From Catenaria anguillulae PL171 (Eukaryota; Blastocladiomycota; Blastocladiomycetes; Blastocladiales; Catenariaceae), in the NCBI GenBank assembly GCA_002102555.1, contig MCFL01000013.1, forward strand, positions 434,001-498,000: a stretch of 64,000 nucleotides of DNA, written 5' to 3'. The notes beneath the pieces were generated by a model. The model did no database searches, was not told where the DNA came from, and worked only from the letters and a program-made list of their open reading frames with translations. Both the position numbers and the translations under genes were made by a program. The first letter of the stretch is position 1, and the number at the start of each line of letters is the position of its first letter. Shown here one piece after another: positions 1 to 9,761 of this stretch.

Positions 1-2814
1 CTGACGGGCGCACTCATTGTTGGCGTGACGCTGTCGTTCACGTTGCGCAAGATTCACAACCGGCTCGTCGTGGCACATTGCATTCCCGTTGCCCCGCGAA
101 ACGCAACGGCACAGCCTCGGTACTTGCCCGACTTGCCCGCGCCGCTGCCGCCCGACCCGTGGGCCGAGATGATTGCCGGCACGGCCTTGTTGGACGCGCA
201 CGTGGCCAGGGAAAACACTTACTTTGACGGCATGACTGCCGACCTGGCATCGCTGAGAAGCGAGCTTGTCAGCGAAATCAATGCACGTGGTGCGTCCAGT
301 GCGGGCGGCGGGAACCCCCCGCTCGAGCATTGGCGCCACACGGATGGCATGTATTACGCACTGCGGGCGGATTTGGCCGCCTATGTACGTGCACCCGTGC
401 GCGAGGCGCTGGCCACGGATGCCGCGGAAAAGATTGTGTATTTGCGCGCACTGCTCCGGCTCCGGTTGAATGACGAGTTGCCTGCCATTGGGTTTTTTGA
501 GGTGAGTCCCGACGGGTCGCATTTGGCATTGGCCGTGGATCGCAGCGGCAATGAACGGTTTGATGTCTATGTGTGGGACGTGGTGCATCAGCGGCGCGTG
601 GGCACGGGGTTGGCCGCAAAAGACGCGTATTATACGGCGCGGTGGGTCAGCAATTCCGTGCTAGTAGCAAGTGTGGTGGATGCATTGGGCGTACCTCGGG
701 GCGCTGTCAGGATTGCGGTCGAGGGTGCCGGGGGCGCGGCGCCGACAACGACCATGGTTCAAGTATACTGGGAGGAGAGGCCAGAGCGTACGTTGAACGT
801 AGGCGCAAGTGCGGATGGCAGCATGCTCGTGTTGCAGAGCGCCGGGCAGATTAGCCAGCGGCCTAGGGTGGTGAGCGCTGAAGCCATGGGCGCAGCGGAT
901 TGGACGCCCGATCAAATGTCGTCATTGACGGCCACAGTCGGCGACGACGATGCAGACGAGTATGGCATTTCCGAAGTCGAGCATCATCAAGGATACTTGT
1001 ACGTGCGCACAAACGAAGCATTGCCCGACCGCGTGGCACCAAACCTCAACATGTTTGAAGTCGTGCGGCTGCCCTACGATACCCGGTTCCCGACCAATGT
1101 GACGCGCGCGCAGCTGGCGAATGCCGAGCGGATCTGGGCGCACTCGCCCGGCATCTTTGTTGAAAAGATGGAGGTGTTGCAGAGGTATCTCGTGCTATGG
1201 GTGCGGACCAACGGCCGGCGTGAAATCCGGTGGCGCGCCATTGGTCTCGGTGTTTCTGATCCTTCTTGGAAACGGCTTGGCGAATGGGACTCGCTTGCCT
1301 TTTACTCGGTCACGCCCGGATTCGCGAGTGACATTGGCGACCCAAGCTCGCGCGTGTACCGCCGGTTTGACGCGTCTGCCATCGAATTTTCAAACTCGTC
1401 GCTGGTTCAGCCGCAGGCCATGTGGGAACTCGACTTGGCGGGTGGCGGTGTCGTACCAGTGGTTGCCGAGCAGGCCAGCGCCATTGATCCAACACGGTAC
1501 GCAAGGTTTAGGGTATGGGTCAATGCAGCAACGCTGTCTGTTTCTGGCCAACTCCCACCATCTTCGTTCTTCGCCAATCCCGCCGGCGGCGACTACGTGC
1601 CCGTAGATCTCGCGTGGCGGTACGCCGACGGCGAACAAGTGCCGCAAGGAAAGACGCGTGACGGGTCGACGCCGCTGTGGGTGCGAACGCCCGGGACGCC
1701 CGCGCGCCCAACGCTCGTTTCGGCATATGGCGCGTACGGAACAATGAACGACGCGAGCTACGACCCCGGGCTTTTGGCGCTTATGGACCGCGGCGTCGTG
1801 GTGGCGCTGTTGCACCCGAGGGGCGATGGCGACTTGGGACCCGCTTGGTATCATGCGGGCGCGAGAATGCACAAGGCCAATACCATGGTTGACGTGGAGC
1901 GCGCGATTGCCGGTCTGATTAATGCGGGCGTCGCGGAAAAGGAAAAGGTGGCGCTCATGGGAAGGTCAGCCGGAGGGTTGGTTGTGGGCAGCGCGGTGGC
2001 GGCCACGTTTCAGACGTGCGGGCAGCGTGCCACAGGTACCAATGGGCGTGCGCTGTGGTCGGGACTCGCACTCGTCATTGCCCAGGTCCCGTTCATTGAC
2101 CTTGTCGCCGACATGGCTGATGTGAGCGTGCCGTGGACAACGTACGAGCATCGCGAGTGGGGCGATCCGCGCAATGCGACCGAGCTCGCGTACTTGGCAA
2201 ACTTGTCGCCGTACGACCGGTTGAATGTGGACTTGGATAGGGGCGCGTGTTGGGGCACGGTTGCGAATCGCACCTTGGACGACAATGCGGATGACGACCC
2301 GACCATGCCTTGGCCGGCTGTTGTGGTAACGACGGGCAAGAACGATGCTCGCGTACCGTATTCGGAGCCGGTCCGGTGGGCCGCCAGGATGCGGCATGTG
2401 CAGGCGCTCGCGTTTGGGGCGGTCGCGGTGAGCAACAGTACGGCAACGAGCGGTGGCGGCGGGAGAGGTGCTGTGGCTACGGCCGAGCAAGTGGGAAGCG
2501 AGCAAGACGTGGGGGGCAGGCGGAGCAGCGCCTTTTCGGATCCCATTGCCCCCGAATGGGCCTCGTCGGCGGCCAAGCGCGTCGTTTCCCAGCCACACGG
2601 CGGCTTGCAAGTACGCGATGCAATCAATCCTTCAAGCAAGGCAAAGTGTCGCGAGACGACAGACATCACAAAGGACCGGCCCGTGCTCGTGCGAGTGTAT
2701 TCTGGCGGGCATTTCTCAGGCAAGGACGCGGCGGGCGAAGCAGAGTGGATGTCGATTGCACTGCAGGTGTTTGGCTTGTGGACGCCGCCAGAATCACTTC
2801 CCAAGAGGAAGTGA
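1..2814 (+). CDS. Prolyl oligopeptidase family (S9) serine peptidase, 5' end outside window
   Basis: Alpha/beta-hydrolase peptidase of the S9 (prolyl oligopeptidase / oligopeptidase B) type, expected to cleave short peptides. The frame is open from base 1, so the start lies outside the window; the GTG at 25 is only the first possible initiator. The first codons encode a hydrophobic stretch followed by basic residues, suggesting an N-terminal membrane anchor. A long beta-propeller-like region is followed by the catalytic domain. The triad can be placed (numbering from the codon at 25): Ser648 in GRSAGG (nt 1966-1968), Asp774 in GKNDARVP (nt 2344), His896 in SGGHFS (nt 2710). A Gly/Ser/Ala-rich insert of about 80 residues separates Asp and His, longer than usual. 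The stop is TGA at 2812. Family assignment is firm; specificity is not determined. Confidence 0.85.
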   Translation: MTGALIVGVTLSFTLRKIHNRLVVAHCIPVAPRNATAQPRYLPDLPAPLPPDPWAEMIAGTALLDAHVARENTYFDGMTADLASLRSELVSEINARGASSAGGGNPPLEHWRHTDGMYYALRADLAAYVRAPVREALATDAAEKIVYLRALLRLRLNDELPAIGFFEVSPDGSHLALAVDRSGNERFDVYVWDVVHQRRVGTGLAAKDAYYTARWVSNSVLVASVVDALGVPRGAVRIAVEGAGGAAPTTTMVQVYWEERPERTLNVGASADGSMLVLQSAGQISQRPRVVSAEAMGAADWTPDQMSSLTATVGDDDADEYGISEVEHHQGYLYVRTNEALPDRVAPNLNMFEVVRLPYDTRFPTNVTRAQLANAERIWAHSPGIFVEKMEVLQRYLVLWVRTNGRREIRWRAIGLGVSDPSWKRLGEWDSLAFYSVTPGFASDIGDPSSRVYRRFDASAIEFSNSSLVQPQAMWELDLAGGGVVPVVAEQASAIDPTRYARFRVWVNAATLSVSGQLPPSSFFANPAGGDYVPVDLAWRYADGEQVPQGKTRDGSTPLWVRTPGTPARPTLVSAYGAYGTMNDASYDPGLLALMDRGVVVALLHPRGDGDLGPAWYHAGARMHKANTMVDVERAIAGLINAGVAEKEKVALMGRSAGGLVVGSAVAATFQTCGQRATGTNGRALWSGLALVIAQVPFIDLVADMADVSVPWTTYEHREWGDPRNATELAYLANLSPYDRLNVDLDRGACWGTVANRTLDDNADDDPTMPWPAVVVTTGKNDARVPYSEPVRWAARMRHVQALAFGAVAVSNSTATSGGGGRGAVATAEQVGSEQDVGGRRSSAFSDPIAPEWASSAAKRVVSQPHGGLQVRDAINPSSKAKCRETTDITKDRPVLVRVYSGGHFSGKDAAGEAEWMSIALQVFGLWTPPESLPKRK

Positions 2815-3314
2815 AAAAACGTGCTTGCTTGCAAATGGCAGCGAAATGTGCGACGTGACGGCAGTTATCATGATTTTGCTTCTCATCATATTGACTTGAA
2901 AAAATCATTTGTCTTCGTTTGGCTGATTTGTTCGGCAGCCGCCCACAACCTGCTCGCCATGACAGTTGTTGCTCTCCGCCCAGGGGCTGGCTGCTGGTCC
3001 GAGGATCAGCGTTTTTGCAGCACACGGCCCGTGGCCAATGACAGACAACGACCACAGACTGGATGAATAGAGACCAGGAAAGGTAAGCGAAAACGAGTAT
3101 GCCACAAGGACACACAACATGTATTCAAAAGAGTACAATGAGACGGACACACACACAATCACCGCAATCCACTCGCGACCAACAACGACCCGAGCGCCGA
3201 GGTCAATCTTGGGAACGCAAAACCCGGGAACCGAAGGCAGCCAACGAGCAGACCGGAAAACAAGAAACAATCATGTGCGCGCCGCCGCATGAGCGGAGAC
3301 AAGAGAATCCCCAC
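2815..3314. other. Convergent intergenic region
   Basis: This is 3' flanking sequence between the peptidase (plus) and eS12 (minus). It is AC-rich near 3110-3260. The short ORFs here have no recognisable domain and I see no gene. Confidence 0.6.
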
Positions 3315-3810
3315 TTATTGGGACTTGAAGTACTCGAGAATGATGTTGAGGGCCTCAGACTCCTCTCCCCAGTCCTTGACGACAACGACCGAGGCGCCGA
3401 CAACCTTGCGGGGGTTGCCGTCGCGGTCAATCTTGCAGAGGCCGGCCCACTCGCCGAGCTTCTTGTTGTCCTCGACCTTGATGAGGCGGATGTTGTGTTC
3501 GGCGCAAAGGGCTTCGATGAGGCGAACGTATTCCTTCTCGTCGCACGATTGGGCGAGCACGCAAAGGTGGGCCTCACGGCTGTTTGATGGAGCAGGATCA
3601 AGTGTTAGAATACGATCGCTACAAAGCCTAGTACAGAGAATGGCAACAAAGATAAACGGACCGGTCAAGAGCCTTGACGGACTCGCGGATACCACGGGCA
3701 AGGCCGTCGTGGATGAGGGAACGCTTGAGCACGTCCTGGAGGGCTTCCTCCACAGTCATGGTCGACGCAACGTGGACCTCGGCGGCGGCAACCTCAACAG
3801 TGTCAGCCAT
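3315..3810 (-). CDS. RPS12: 40S ribosomal protein eS12 (S12e)
   Basis: Small-subunit ribosomal protein of the L7Ae/L30e/S12e fold, located on the beak of the 40S subunit. Model: complement(3315..3579, 3662..3810), 137 aa against about 132 in animals. Exon 1 starts at the ATG at 3810 and carries [17 protein letters not shown]; exon 2 carries [31 protein letters not shown] and [19 protein letters not shown], all hallmark eS12 blocks. The 82-nt intron has a GTCCGT donor, a TTCTAAC branch-like sequence and an ACAG acceptor; splicing gives ALDRREAHLC, which matches the family. It is divergent from CHMP7 with a 272-bp spacer. Intact, no frameshift. Confidence 0.95.
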
Positions 3811-4082
3811 GTTTGATGATTTAGCTTGGGTGGGTTTGGGGGGGCGGGTAAGCGTAAGCGTGAGCTGAACGAAACTCCAGGAAGGGAAGGAGCAGCAACC
3901 GGGTGTGGGTGGCCATTGGCTCTTCAACATGTTTGCATCAACACTCGACACGAAACTGTGAGCGGATCGGCGATCCTCCACGTGATGCGTTGCTACGCTT
4001 CATACCCAGTCACTGTCTGATCCACGGGATATACGCATGTTTCCATACGAACCACGCCAAAACAGTCCAATGCACATACTCA
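3811..4082. promoter_or_regulatory. Divergent promoter region eS12 / CHMP7-like
   Basis: The two genes start head to head with 272 bp between start codons, so this stretch must hold both 5' UTRs and probably both promoters. A pyrimidine-rich tract lies just upstream of eS12 on its sense strand (about 3811-3890). I see no clear TATA box. Confidence 0.45.
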
Positions 4083-5489
4083 ATGCAAAGAACAATCACA
4101 CCCGCAATGCCCTCGCCCCCTCCTCCCACAGCCGAATCCCTCGTCCGCTCGCTCGCGCCCTCCACTGGCGAATCCTTGGCTGCCCTGCGGTCACCCTTCC
4201 GCTATGCGCGCTCCATCAACCCGGAATTGCACGACACCAAGCTCGCCTTTTGGACACGCGCCATTCAAGTTGTGTGCGTGCAGCATGGCCTCGGGCTTGC
4301 GTCCCGGTACACGGTCGACGCGCGCGCATTGCCAGCGGCACTCACTACCGACGCGATTCCGCCCCAAGGATTGCCCGTCGTGTTGAAGGACATGAAGGAA
4401 AAGGGCATGATTCAGGGTGTGGATGAATTTCTTCGCGGGAATGGGAGGGTTTTCGCGGCCAAAAGAGGTGTCGGCGCAGGTCTGTGGGGAGCCGTATCTT
4501 GGGGATTGAGCGCGCTGGGCGTGTGGGGGGCCAGCGAGTCGAGTACCATTGACAATCCGCTCGAAGCGGAAGGCATCTCCACCGGCGTGTTTGTGCTTGC
4601 TGAGCGTGTGCAGGCCGACGTCGCTAAAGCTGCGACCGCTGCAAAGTCGGTTTCGTCCTTGACTGATTCCATCATGCCAGTTGAGGAAATGCTTGAGCGA
4701 ATGGGTGTCGACATGTGCACCTTGTCAAGCACGGATGTGGAGCTGCTTCTACACGGTGCAAAGTGTGCCGGGGTCCTTGCGTACGACTCCAAGACCAAGC
4801 TGGTCAAGTTGGTCGGCTGGCGGCAGTCTGGCGACAAGATTGGTCATGCAGCCGAGATGACGGCCTTGGACCAGCGCTTGTACACGATAAAGCACACGGC
4901 CGCAAAGGTTTCCCAGCAGGCGGATGAGATTCAAGGCCGAATCCAAGGGTACCCCTGTCCCATTTTTAATCTCTGTTTCTCTGGAAGGTGGACACCCTTT
5001 TTTCTGACATGACTGTCTCAGTTTGCTCGAACAGGCCCGCGCACACGTCCGCGCCTCCAACAAGGCCCTCGCGACCCGTTGCCTTGCGCAAAAAAAGGCA
5101 CTCACGGCGTGCTGGCTAAGCGCACCACAACTCTCGACACGCTCTCGCACATGCTCGCGCAAGTCGACTCGGCCGACAGCGACGCGGCCGTCATGAACGC
5201 CTACGAGGCCGGGTCTTTGGCTATCAAGGAAATGCTTGCCGATCCGCGCCTCTCATTGGACAATGTGGATGCCACCATGGACAAGGTTGCCGAGGTGCTC
5301 GCAGACCACCGCGAGGTTGAGGAGGCCATTGGCTTGCATATGACGGGTATCAACAACGAGGCCATGGATACTGCGGGCGTGGATGTAGATGAGTTGGAGA
5401 GAGAGCTCGAGATGCTGGTGGCCGAAGGGTTGTTGGAAAAGAGTGCACCAAAGGTGCCCACAGCCATAATGCCGGCGAGGCAGGGATGA
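4083..5489 (+). CDS. CHMP7: CHMP7-like ESCRT-III protein (Snf7 domain), apparent frameshift
   Basis: ESCRT-III related protein; CHMP7 acts in nuclear-envelope sealing and endosomal sorting. The start is ATG 4083 or 4107. The N-terminal half (about 290 aa) resembles the CHMP7 winged-helix region; the C-terminal half is Snf7-like, with LDTLSHMLAQVDSADSDAAV, NAYEAGSLAIK and a distal acidic helix. Intron 4949..5021 (GTACCC to TCAG, phase 2) restores GLLEQARAHVRASNKALATR. Just downstream the frame breaks at an A7 run (5090-5096): one additional A re-opens the frame that continues as VLAKRTTTLDTLSHML. The frame then closes at TGA 5487. A further charged ORF (5486-5677, Lys/Glu/Ala-rich) overlaps this stop by ATGA in the next frame and could be the true C-terminus after another indel, or 3' UTR. 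Confidence 0.75.
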
Positions 5490-5677
5490 GCGATGTGCAC
5501 ACGTCGCCTTTACCGCAGGAACGGCCGGCGGCGATCAAGGTACAGGCGCGTACGGCATCTGACCGTGAAGAGGCGGAAGAGGACATGAGTGGAGATGCGA
5601 CCGCGATCCAAGAGGCAGCAACATCGGCGAAAAAGAAGGCCAAGGTTGCCCGGCAAGGCATGATGTTAACTGAATGA

Positions 5678-6084
5678 AAATCAAAGGCAATCGACGTCTT
5701 CATGTACTATAAATCATCACTGTTGCCAATGTCGATACTATGCTATTCTCATAGCGCCTCGTATTGTTGGCCTCAAAGACCTCAACTACACAAGTTACCG
5801 ACCGTCCCATTCCCAGCCTCCTGCGACCTCCCTCTTGCGTTCGCAACCAGCGCCGCCACCTGCGCCCACCTCTCATCCTCTGCCTGATGCAAGCGTGTCG
5901 AACCAACCTGCACCATCGCCGCCGGCCTCGCTCCGACTCGACATGCTTTGGTTGATTCAGTTGTTGTTGATGGTGCAAGTGCTGTTGCTCTTGCAACAAC
6001 ATGCGCTCCTGCTTGGTCGACCAGTACCCTTTGTCGTTTTGTTCGGCCGGTGGCTGAGTGCAGCAGGCCGCGGACCAGGTACAA
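5678..6084. other. Convergent intergenic region
   Basis: This is 3' flank of the CHMP7-like gene and of the coiled-coil gene on the other strand. A plus-strand ORF at 5942-6227 encodes a hydrophobic Leu-rich stretch but runs antisense into the coiled-coil gene. I regard it as fortuitous. Confidence 0.5.
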
Positions 6085-8216
6085 TCATGGAGCGGCCTGC
6101 ACCTCCTGTTGAGGAGGCCACATATGCGCCATTATTCGGAACAATTGTCGCATCAATGGAGTGGAGTTGGGCGGAGTGGAAATCGAGATTTGCGTTGTCG
6201 AATGCTGTTGGCGGGGCGGTGAGTTGACATCCCCGACCGTAGAGATATGGCCAGCAAACGACGATTGTGGGCGATACTCCACAATATGCACCTGCTGCTG
6301 CTGCTGTGCCGTCGGCTGCCCTCTTTGCACGTCGTGACGGTGGTGATGCTGTTCCCACCCATGCTGCCGTTCTCCTTCGTCCGGTGCGTAGAAACTCGCC
6401 CCGCGACTGCCACCCGTTGGCCCCGTGACCTCGGCCCTCACACTCCCCACAGCCCGCTCGAGCTCTCTCCAAACACCCTCCAACCGCTTGCGTTCCTCGC
6501 CGACTTCATCTTCCTTTCTCTTGGCCTCGGCCAGCTTGAGCTCCGCAACCTCCTTTGCATGTTCGGCCATTTGCCTGGCATATCTTTCCGTCTGCAGCTC
6601 ACCCATCAGCGCATTGACCTGCCTCGACAATTGCGTATTTGAAATGCGATGGTCGTCCAATTGCGCCTTGAGCGCGCATACGGTGGCTACGAGCCTGCGC
6701 TCGCGTCTGCGCGACGAGGCCAAGATGTGCGACTCGGCCGCCGAATCAAATGGCTGCAATGTCGTGTGGAGGTCAAAGTCGGACAGGTTTGGGATTGGGT
6801 AGGTTGAGTACGGGTGAGCTGGATGGGCGGCGGCGGTCTGGGCTACGGTCGTGGCGGTGGTATTGGGTGCGCCAAGCATGGCCGACGTGGATGGATGGGG
6901 CGGCTGGAAGGGAGAACGCGCCTGTGTGGGGGATGTGGCGACCGGGTCAATGTCGCTCGTCATTGGGTTGAAGGTGGACTGCGAGTCGCGCATTTGCGCC
7001 TGATGGGCGAGTCGAGGGCATTAGGATCTTGTTTGCTACCAGAATACGGGCGGGCGGTCCAGTCTGACGAGTTGGATTGGTTCAAGTGGCGGTGATTCTG
7101 GGTCGCTGGTTGCCTTGGGTCATGTGTAGAGTGAGCCTTCCGCTCGTGGATGTAATGACGGTGATGGTATCCTACTGGCATGGATGGGTCCTCGGGCCAA
7201 CTGTCGGGATCCACGACACTGTCCGTGTCGTATGCATTGAGAACTTCGGTAACTGTGACACTTGCAGACGCTCTCATGCCGCCACCATTGCCGTAATGTT
7301 GATGGCCGTGGTGTTGTTGTGTGCTCGCCAAAACAGGAGGCTTTGGTCGATCGAGCAGAGGATCCATGTCAAGCGCCGACACCATTCTTTCCGTTGTCCG
7401 TGAACCGCGAGTCTCCGGAATGACTTGAGGTTGCGACGCTTGCATTTGTGTTTGTGGCTGCTGTGATGGTGAGCGATGCATCTTGTCGCGATGAACTTGC
7501 GCGGGCGGCTGCTGCGCGTTGGCGTCGTTCCCATTCACGGCAAGCTGCAATGAGTCCGCAAACGCGCCAGGAAGAAGTCGGTTGGCGGCGGGTGTGGGCG
7601 GCTCGGCCACGACTGGAGATGGAGGCTCGTTCTCTTCAGCATGCTTGATGCTTGCGGCCCGCGATACGCTTCGAGACCGTCCGCCTTTCAATGCCGATTT
7701 GGGTTTTGCCTCAGGCGCAGGGGATTGTGCTCTTTTCACGTTTAGAGCGGGTGCGATCGGTTTTGTTGGTGGTTTATTCGAAGGTTCAGAAGGAATGATC
7801 CACTTGCCACCTTGCAGAACTGGTCCAGCCGAAAGCGGGCCGGTTGCGTCGTTTTCGTCATTGTGACCATCTGTAGCCTCACCGGGTCCAGGCTCGCTTG
7901 CCCGCGTGTGCGCAAGAGGTGGATCGGGGACATCGAGCGACGACGCAAGTACGGACTCTGTGAGTTGGGTTTTGTTTGATGGCGCTGGAAACAGTGGCGC
8001 GCCAGACTTGGCCAGGCTGGCGAGACGCACGCGGAGATTCGGGAGCGTTTGAAGCTTCATTAACTGATTGGCCGCTACATGAGAATGCGAGTTAAGGGGT
8101 CCGCATGAGCCAATGCAAGAATAAGAACCAGCAAATGGCATGAAGCGGTACCAGGTTGCTTCCGGGGATTCTAACACGGCCCTCGGCCCTGTCGGAGAAC
8201 GAGCACGGGTTGTCAT
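6085..8216 (-). CDS. Low-complexity protein with C-terminal coiled coil, unknown function
   Basis: No family recognised. Two minus-strand ORFs (6960-8216 and 6085-6993) overlap in different frames and can be joined by a phase-0 intron, 7000..7175 (donor GTAGGA, acceptor ATCAG, CTAAT branch-like sequence), giving complement(6085..6999, 7176..8216), 651 aa. The N-terminal 350 residues are rich in Pro, Ser, Gln and His. The C-terminal part has an alpha-helical coiled-coil stretch containing LVATVCALKAQLDDH and RQMAEHAKEVAELKLAEAKR, then a Gln/His-rich tail ending at TGA 6085. The ATG at 8216 begins MTTRARSPTGPR. It could instead be two genes; the intron is inferred only from frame continuity. 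It is divergent from the next gene. Confidence 0.55.
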
Positions 8217-8565
8217 GATGATTGCTGGAAGTTGATGATTGCGTCTCCATTAACATTGCTCGTCTACCTTTTGCAATGAATGGAGTGTGCCAGACGATTC
8301 GCCTGAATGCTTCATGAGAAGATGTGTGGCATGTCCGCACCCATCATCACGACGACGCGTTTGAACGTTGTTCGCACCGAGAACAAATCACGTGCAAATT
8401 GGATCGACGCTCCTGAAAAGACGAGTGGCGGGGTGGCGTTCCTCTGATGGGCGGACCATCATTGCTAATGCGCTTCAGCCTTGTGATGAGCCCCACTGCC
8501 ATTGCAATTCCTTTGCTCCTTTACTCGCAAGCAATTCGAGATCGTCATCGCTGGGCATTTCCAAC
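8217..8565. promoter_or_regulatory. Divergent intergenic region
   Basis: About 350 bp separates two head-to-head genes of unknown function. It presumably carries both promoters. I see no specific motif. Confidence 0.35.
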
Positions 8566-9429
8566 ATGTCGTCCACACCCAGCCGCTCGTCGTCTCCGGC
8601 TCCTTCAGTCGCCAGCACCTCAACGACGATGACAGCCGGAACCATGACCCCCACCACCAAAATGCCCACAACGCCCTCGCCCGTTGCCGGCCTGACCTCG
8701 GCACAAGCGCACCTGCCGGTCCGCATCAAGCGCCAACCCAATGCCCCCGTCTCGGGCAACTCGTCTCTTCAAATCACCGACATTTACGGTTTTGGCACGC
8801 CCGCGCCAGACTACTTACTGACCGAGGAATTCTCGCCCGCCGTGACCCCCTCATCGTCCGGCCGTCGTGGCCGCTTCACCCGGCCCGTGACTAACCGGCG
8901 CGGCCGTTCGCCCAACCCGCTCGTGTGGGACAACTCGTCAGAGACGCGCGACGAGGTCCTCAAGGAGTTGTCTGCCATGTCACTTGGAGGCCGCCGGCGG
9001 GCCAGGTCGGTGCCGCCTCCTGCAGCAACCCCGGCACTCGAAATGGGTGCTGCACCGTTGCCCAAGGATGTAACCCAGGGGAGTGGCGCGCAAAGCGTGA
9101 GTGGAAGCCGTAAGCGCGGCACATTTGACAAAGTGCCGGGAGGCGAGCCATACAGCTTTAAGGTGCATTGTCACTACTTTTTCCCATCCCTCCCTGATTC
9201 ATACTTGTCAACACATGTCGCTTACATGCATTTGTGGTTCAAGGATGGACAGGCAGATCCCAATGCACAAGATCCATTGACCATGCACCCGAAATCCAAG
9301 GCCGGCGGCGAAGTCAAGTACTTGTCTTCCAAGCGCCTGAGGCGTCCCGGGTCGCCCAGCAAGGTCAAGGCCGCGGCGGCGGCAGATGGGTCTGGTGCGG
9401 CATCGTCCTTGTCGTGGAAGGAGGAGTAA
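8566..9429 (+). CDS. Ser/Pro/Thr-rich protein, unknown function
   Basis: Not recognised. The frame is open from 8368, but ATG 8566 (MSSTPSRSSSPAPSVAS) is the likelier start, since the codons before it look like untranslated sequence. The protein starts with a Ser/Pro/Thr-rich region, then SLQITDIYGFGTPAPDYLL, a basic patch (GRRGRFTRPVTNRRGRSPNP) and a helical motif ETRDEVLKELSAMSLGGRRR. A phase-0 intron 9163..9243 (GTGCAT to CAAG) is possible; removing it joins GEPYSFK to DGQADPNAQ and takes out a stretch unlike the rest. Length is 287 aa unspliced, about 260 spliced. The KR-rich C-terminus could be nuclear-targeting. The low-complexity composition prevents a functional call. Confidence 0.6.
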   Translation: MSSTPSRSSSPAPSVASTSTTMTAGTMTPTTKMPTTPSPVAGLTSAQAHLPVRIKRQPNAPVSGNSSLQITDIYGFGTPAPDYLLTEEFSPAVTPSSSGRRGRFTRPVTNRRGRSPNPLVWDNSSETRDEVLKELSAMSLGGRRRARSVPPPAATPALEMGAAPLPKDVTQGSGAQSVSGSRKRGTFDKVPGGEPYSFKVHCHYFFPSLPDSYLSTHVAYMHLWFKDGQADPNAQDPLTMHPKSKAGGEVKYLSSKRLRRPGSPSKVKAAAAADGSGAASSLSWKEE

Positions 9430-9761
9430 AGGGAGTACATGGTGCTTGTGGTTGTTTGATTTCCTCGGGCGTGTGTCTATGACGTCCGTTTTGCACGTTG
9501 CGTCCTCGCTTGTTGCTTTTGTGTTTACCGCCTGGACTGTTTTTTCTCATTCTTGATTTCTGGTCTGCTTGCCCCTTTCATCGACTCATGACTTGCAAGA
9601 ACCCCCACTGCGCTTGTTCTCTTGGCTGTTCTGAACGGGATACTGGTTTGCGTCGCCATTTACCTCTTCTTCAATTCTTATGTGGCTGTTGTTGCTTTTT
9701 GCCGGGTTTGATACACAATATATAGACAGATTATTTACACAGTGATTCGACAAATCATCAC
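9430..9761. other. Convergent 3' intergenic region
   Basis: T-rich plus strand between two tail-to-tail genes. It presumably holds the 3' UTRs and polyadenylation sites of both. No gene seen. Confidence 0.55.

Noticed and set aside
2010-2834. 274-codon minus ORF antisense to the peptidase
   Set aside because: Composition is Ser/Arg/Pro-rich as expected of a GC-rich antisense frame, and it overlaps the catalytic Asp/His region of a firm gene.
5942-6227. Leu-rich hydrophobic plus ORF
   Set aside because: It runs antisense into the coiled-coil gene; the hydrophobic run is the complement of Gln/Asn-rich codons.
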